This document shows positions 62,653-64,000 of a DNA stretch of 64,000 nucleotides, in pieces. The notes beneath the pieces are model-generated. The model searched no databases, had not been told where the DNA came from, and saw only the letters and a program-made list of their open reading frames with translations. Within the stretch, counting starts at the first letter, position 1; each line of letters opens with the position of its first letter. A program made the position numbers and the translations under genes. Source of the stretch: Circinella minor (Eukaryota > Mucoromycota > Mucoromycetes > Mucorales > Lichtheimiaceae); the NCBI GenBank assembly GCA_016758965.1, contig JAEPRB010000048.1:143057-207056 (forward strand). The letters are read 5' to 3'.

Positions 62653-63299
62653 CTTACAAGTCAACCATCATGTTTTGCTTTATACCTCCATCGTTCTTTT
62701 TCGTTCCTGTATATACTATTCCAACTACCAACAATCCTTTACTCATTTCAAAATATAACAACGCTGCTTTTTTTTTTATTTCTAACTTCCAAAAAAAAAA
62801 ATACTTTGTCTACAACGGGCGTTGCTATTAAACTCGGCTTTATGTTTACCCACGAATCAATCCACTTGGTTGCTGTCTACTTAAGTGTTACTTTCATTGA
62901 ATCGTTCAAGCAACTGACATAGTTGTGATTTTCTTTTAATAATATTTCCTTGTTTGCATATTTCGTGCTTTTCTTATGGTGTCTTGCTGTATTGTCTCTT
63001 GGTTATGTTAATGATTTTTTATTGTTATTATTATATGTTCTGCCAAGAATCAAAGTATTTGCTGCTGTTTGCCTCCTTACTTATGGTATAATTATATATC
63101 AGTAAACGCAATTCAGGTGGTGTCGAAATAAATTCTAACAGAATTGGTTGAGAAAACTCAAATAAAAAAAATATTGAAATATAAATTGCTTCTTCTTTTA
63201 TTTAATGTCAGCGAAATAAGAAAAATAAGTATAAAATGAGTTTTGATATTATAATATAATAGTTGATCTTTTTTTCGCTCGGTCAGCACTGCAAAACAT
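62653..63299. other. Intergenic
   Basis: AT-rich spacer between the PD-(D/E)XK-like gene and the gag-like fragment. Nothing else recognisable. Confidence 0.4.
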
Positions 63300-63300
63300 A

Positions 63301-63700
63301 TGGACGCCAATTTAATTGCCCAAAAGGAGCAATTTATGGCTATGGAACAAAAACTACTTCACTTGGAATAGATACTAGCACAATCAAATGCTCAACCTTC
63401 AGCAGAACCCGTAACCTCTCCTAATAACAATATCGATGAAGAAGGCACATTGGCTGCTCTTCACTCAGTACGAGTAAGACCTTCTTACTCGTAGTCTCCT
63501 TACTCTTCTTAACTGAAGTCCTATACTTGAATTCGTCATTGTTTCCCAATACAATGCTCACTCATGAAGAACGTCGCAAAACCATTGACCAATGCCTAAA
63601 TATTGAACACCTTCGATATCAACCTCCCGATACTATTGCTAATGCTGCGTGTAAGATGAGCGAGTATCTAACTAAGCAAAATATGTCTCTCAAACGCTTG
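63301..63700 (+). pseudogene. DIRS gag-like fragment
   Basis: The ATG at 63301 reads MDANLIAQKEQFMAMEQKLL, then after a TAG continues ILAQSNAQPSAEPVTSPNNN and ALHSVRVRPSYS. After a second TAG and a frameshift it reads LTEVLYLNSSLFPNTMLTHE, ERRKTIDQCLNIEHLRYQPP and ACKMSEYLTKQNMSLKRL. The RPxYxWSP...LTxEERxxIxxxxP...YxPPxT...MSxxxxxxxxSLKxL pattern resembles the first ORF of DIRS-like elements of Mucorales (from memory). It ends abruptly at a T run where another element is inserted. Confidence 0.5.
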
Positions 63701-64000
63701 TTTTTTTTTTTTTTTTTGTAGAAGAAAATTTATTGTCCCAAATGTAGGGAGGTGATGAAAGATAAACTATACATTGATTAATTACAGAAAGAGAAGAGAA
63801 AAGGACTAAGCTATAAGAGAAATATTGTAAGAAATATTGTTAACTAAGTGTGCAGGCTGAATGTGTGTTGCTGTTCCAAATGAATTTTACGTAGGTGAAG
63901 AATTGTTTTGGCTATTACACCATTTGACCAGAAGGTTGTTTGATGAAAGACAAAATGCCAATGAGCAGACCAAATTTGTAACAGAGTGGTGGCAATTATG
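63701..64000 (-). mobile_element. 3' end of an antisense retroposed sequence (probable LINE)
   Basis: A 17-bp T run (63701-63717) is followed on the plus strand by GTAGAAGAAAATTTATTG. On the minus strand this is an AATAAA signal (63734-63729), 11 bp, then a poly(A) tail, the hallmark of a reverse-transcribed mRNA end. Further upstream on the minus strand lies IWSAHWHFVFHQTTFWSNGV, resembling the C-terminal tail of fungal LINE proteins. The rest is beyond the window edge. Confidence 0.5.

Overview
The window is AT-rich eukaryotic (fungal) nuclear DNA. Housekeeping genes lie close together and are split by many short GT-AG introns (about 60-180 bp) with AT-rich intergenic gaps. Polyglutamine and asparagine/histidine runs, and the look of the transposon remnants (DIRS-type tyrosine-recombinase elements, LINEs, a DUF6729/3'-5' exonuclease-type element), fit an early-diverging filamentous fungus, most likely Mucoromycota (Mucorales-like). 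That placement is inference from protein character, not from a search.

Region 1 (1-20.7 kb) is host genes: a DUF202 membrane protein (-), an ASNSD1-like asparagine synthetase-domain protein (-) divergent from POL1, the DNA polymerase alpha catalytic subunit (+), a small unknown gene (+), CDC6 (-), a small membrane protein (+), RTF2 (+) and a cytochrome P450 (-). Three of these act at replication forks or origins (POL1, CDC6, RTF2), and the POL1 and CDC6 promoters carry CGCG elements like the MluI cell-cycle box.

Region 2 (20.7-28.7 kb): a second P450 paralogue, with a decayed third P450 between the two, then NAR1 (cytosolic Fe-S assembly) and TAF9 (TFIID/SAGA), all on the minus strand.

Region 3 (28.7-34.8 kb) is gene-poor, with a Tc1/mariner-like transposase scrap and the broken tail of an unidentified gene. 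Region 4 (34.8-39.6 kb): a large unidentified acidic protein and an SLC35F6-like transporter, both on the plus strand.

Region 5 (40.1-46.9 kb) is a nested transposon cluster. A 5'-truncated DIRS-like element and, on the other strand, a DUF6729-type element gene with a DEDDy exonuclease domain are each interrupted by a copy of the same ~430-440-bp non-coding element with terminal inverted repeats. Removing the insert and one 4-bp duplication restores the frame in both. The DUF6729-type gene also carries a 213-bp solo LTR with a perfect 5-bp duplication.

Region 6 (48.1-52.9 kb): a class I histone deacetylase (HOS2/HDAC3-like, +) converging on an EXD3/MUT-7-like exonuclease gene (-). Region 7 (53-60.6 kb) is gene-poor, with a LINE reverse-transcriptase relic, a second Tc1/mariner relic and a six-unit tandem repeat with alternating 66/64-bp spacing.

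Region 8 (60.6-64 kb): a multi-exon gene of unknown function with a PD-(D/E)XK-like motif, then a gag-like DIRS fragment cut by an antisense retroposed sequence that starts with a 17-bp poly(A) tail. No tRNA, rRNA or CRISPR feature was seen.
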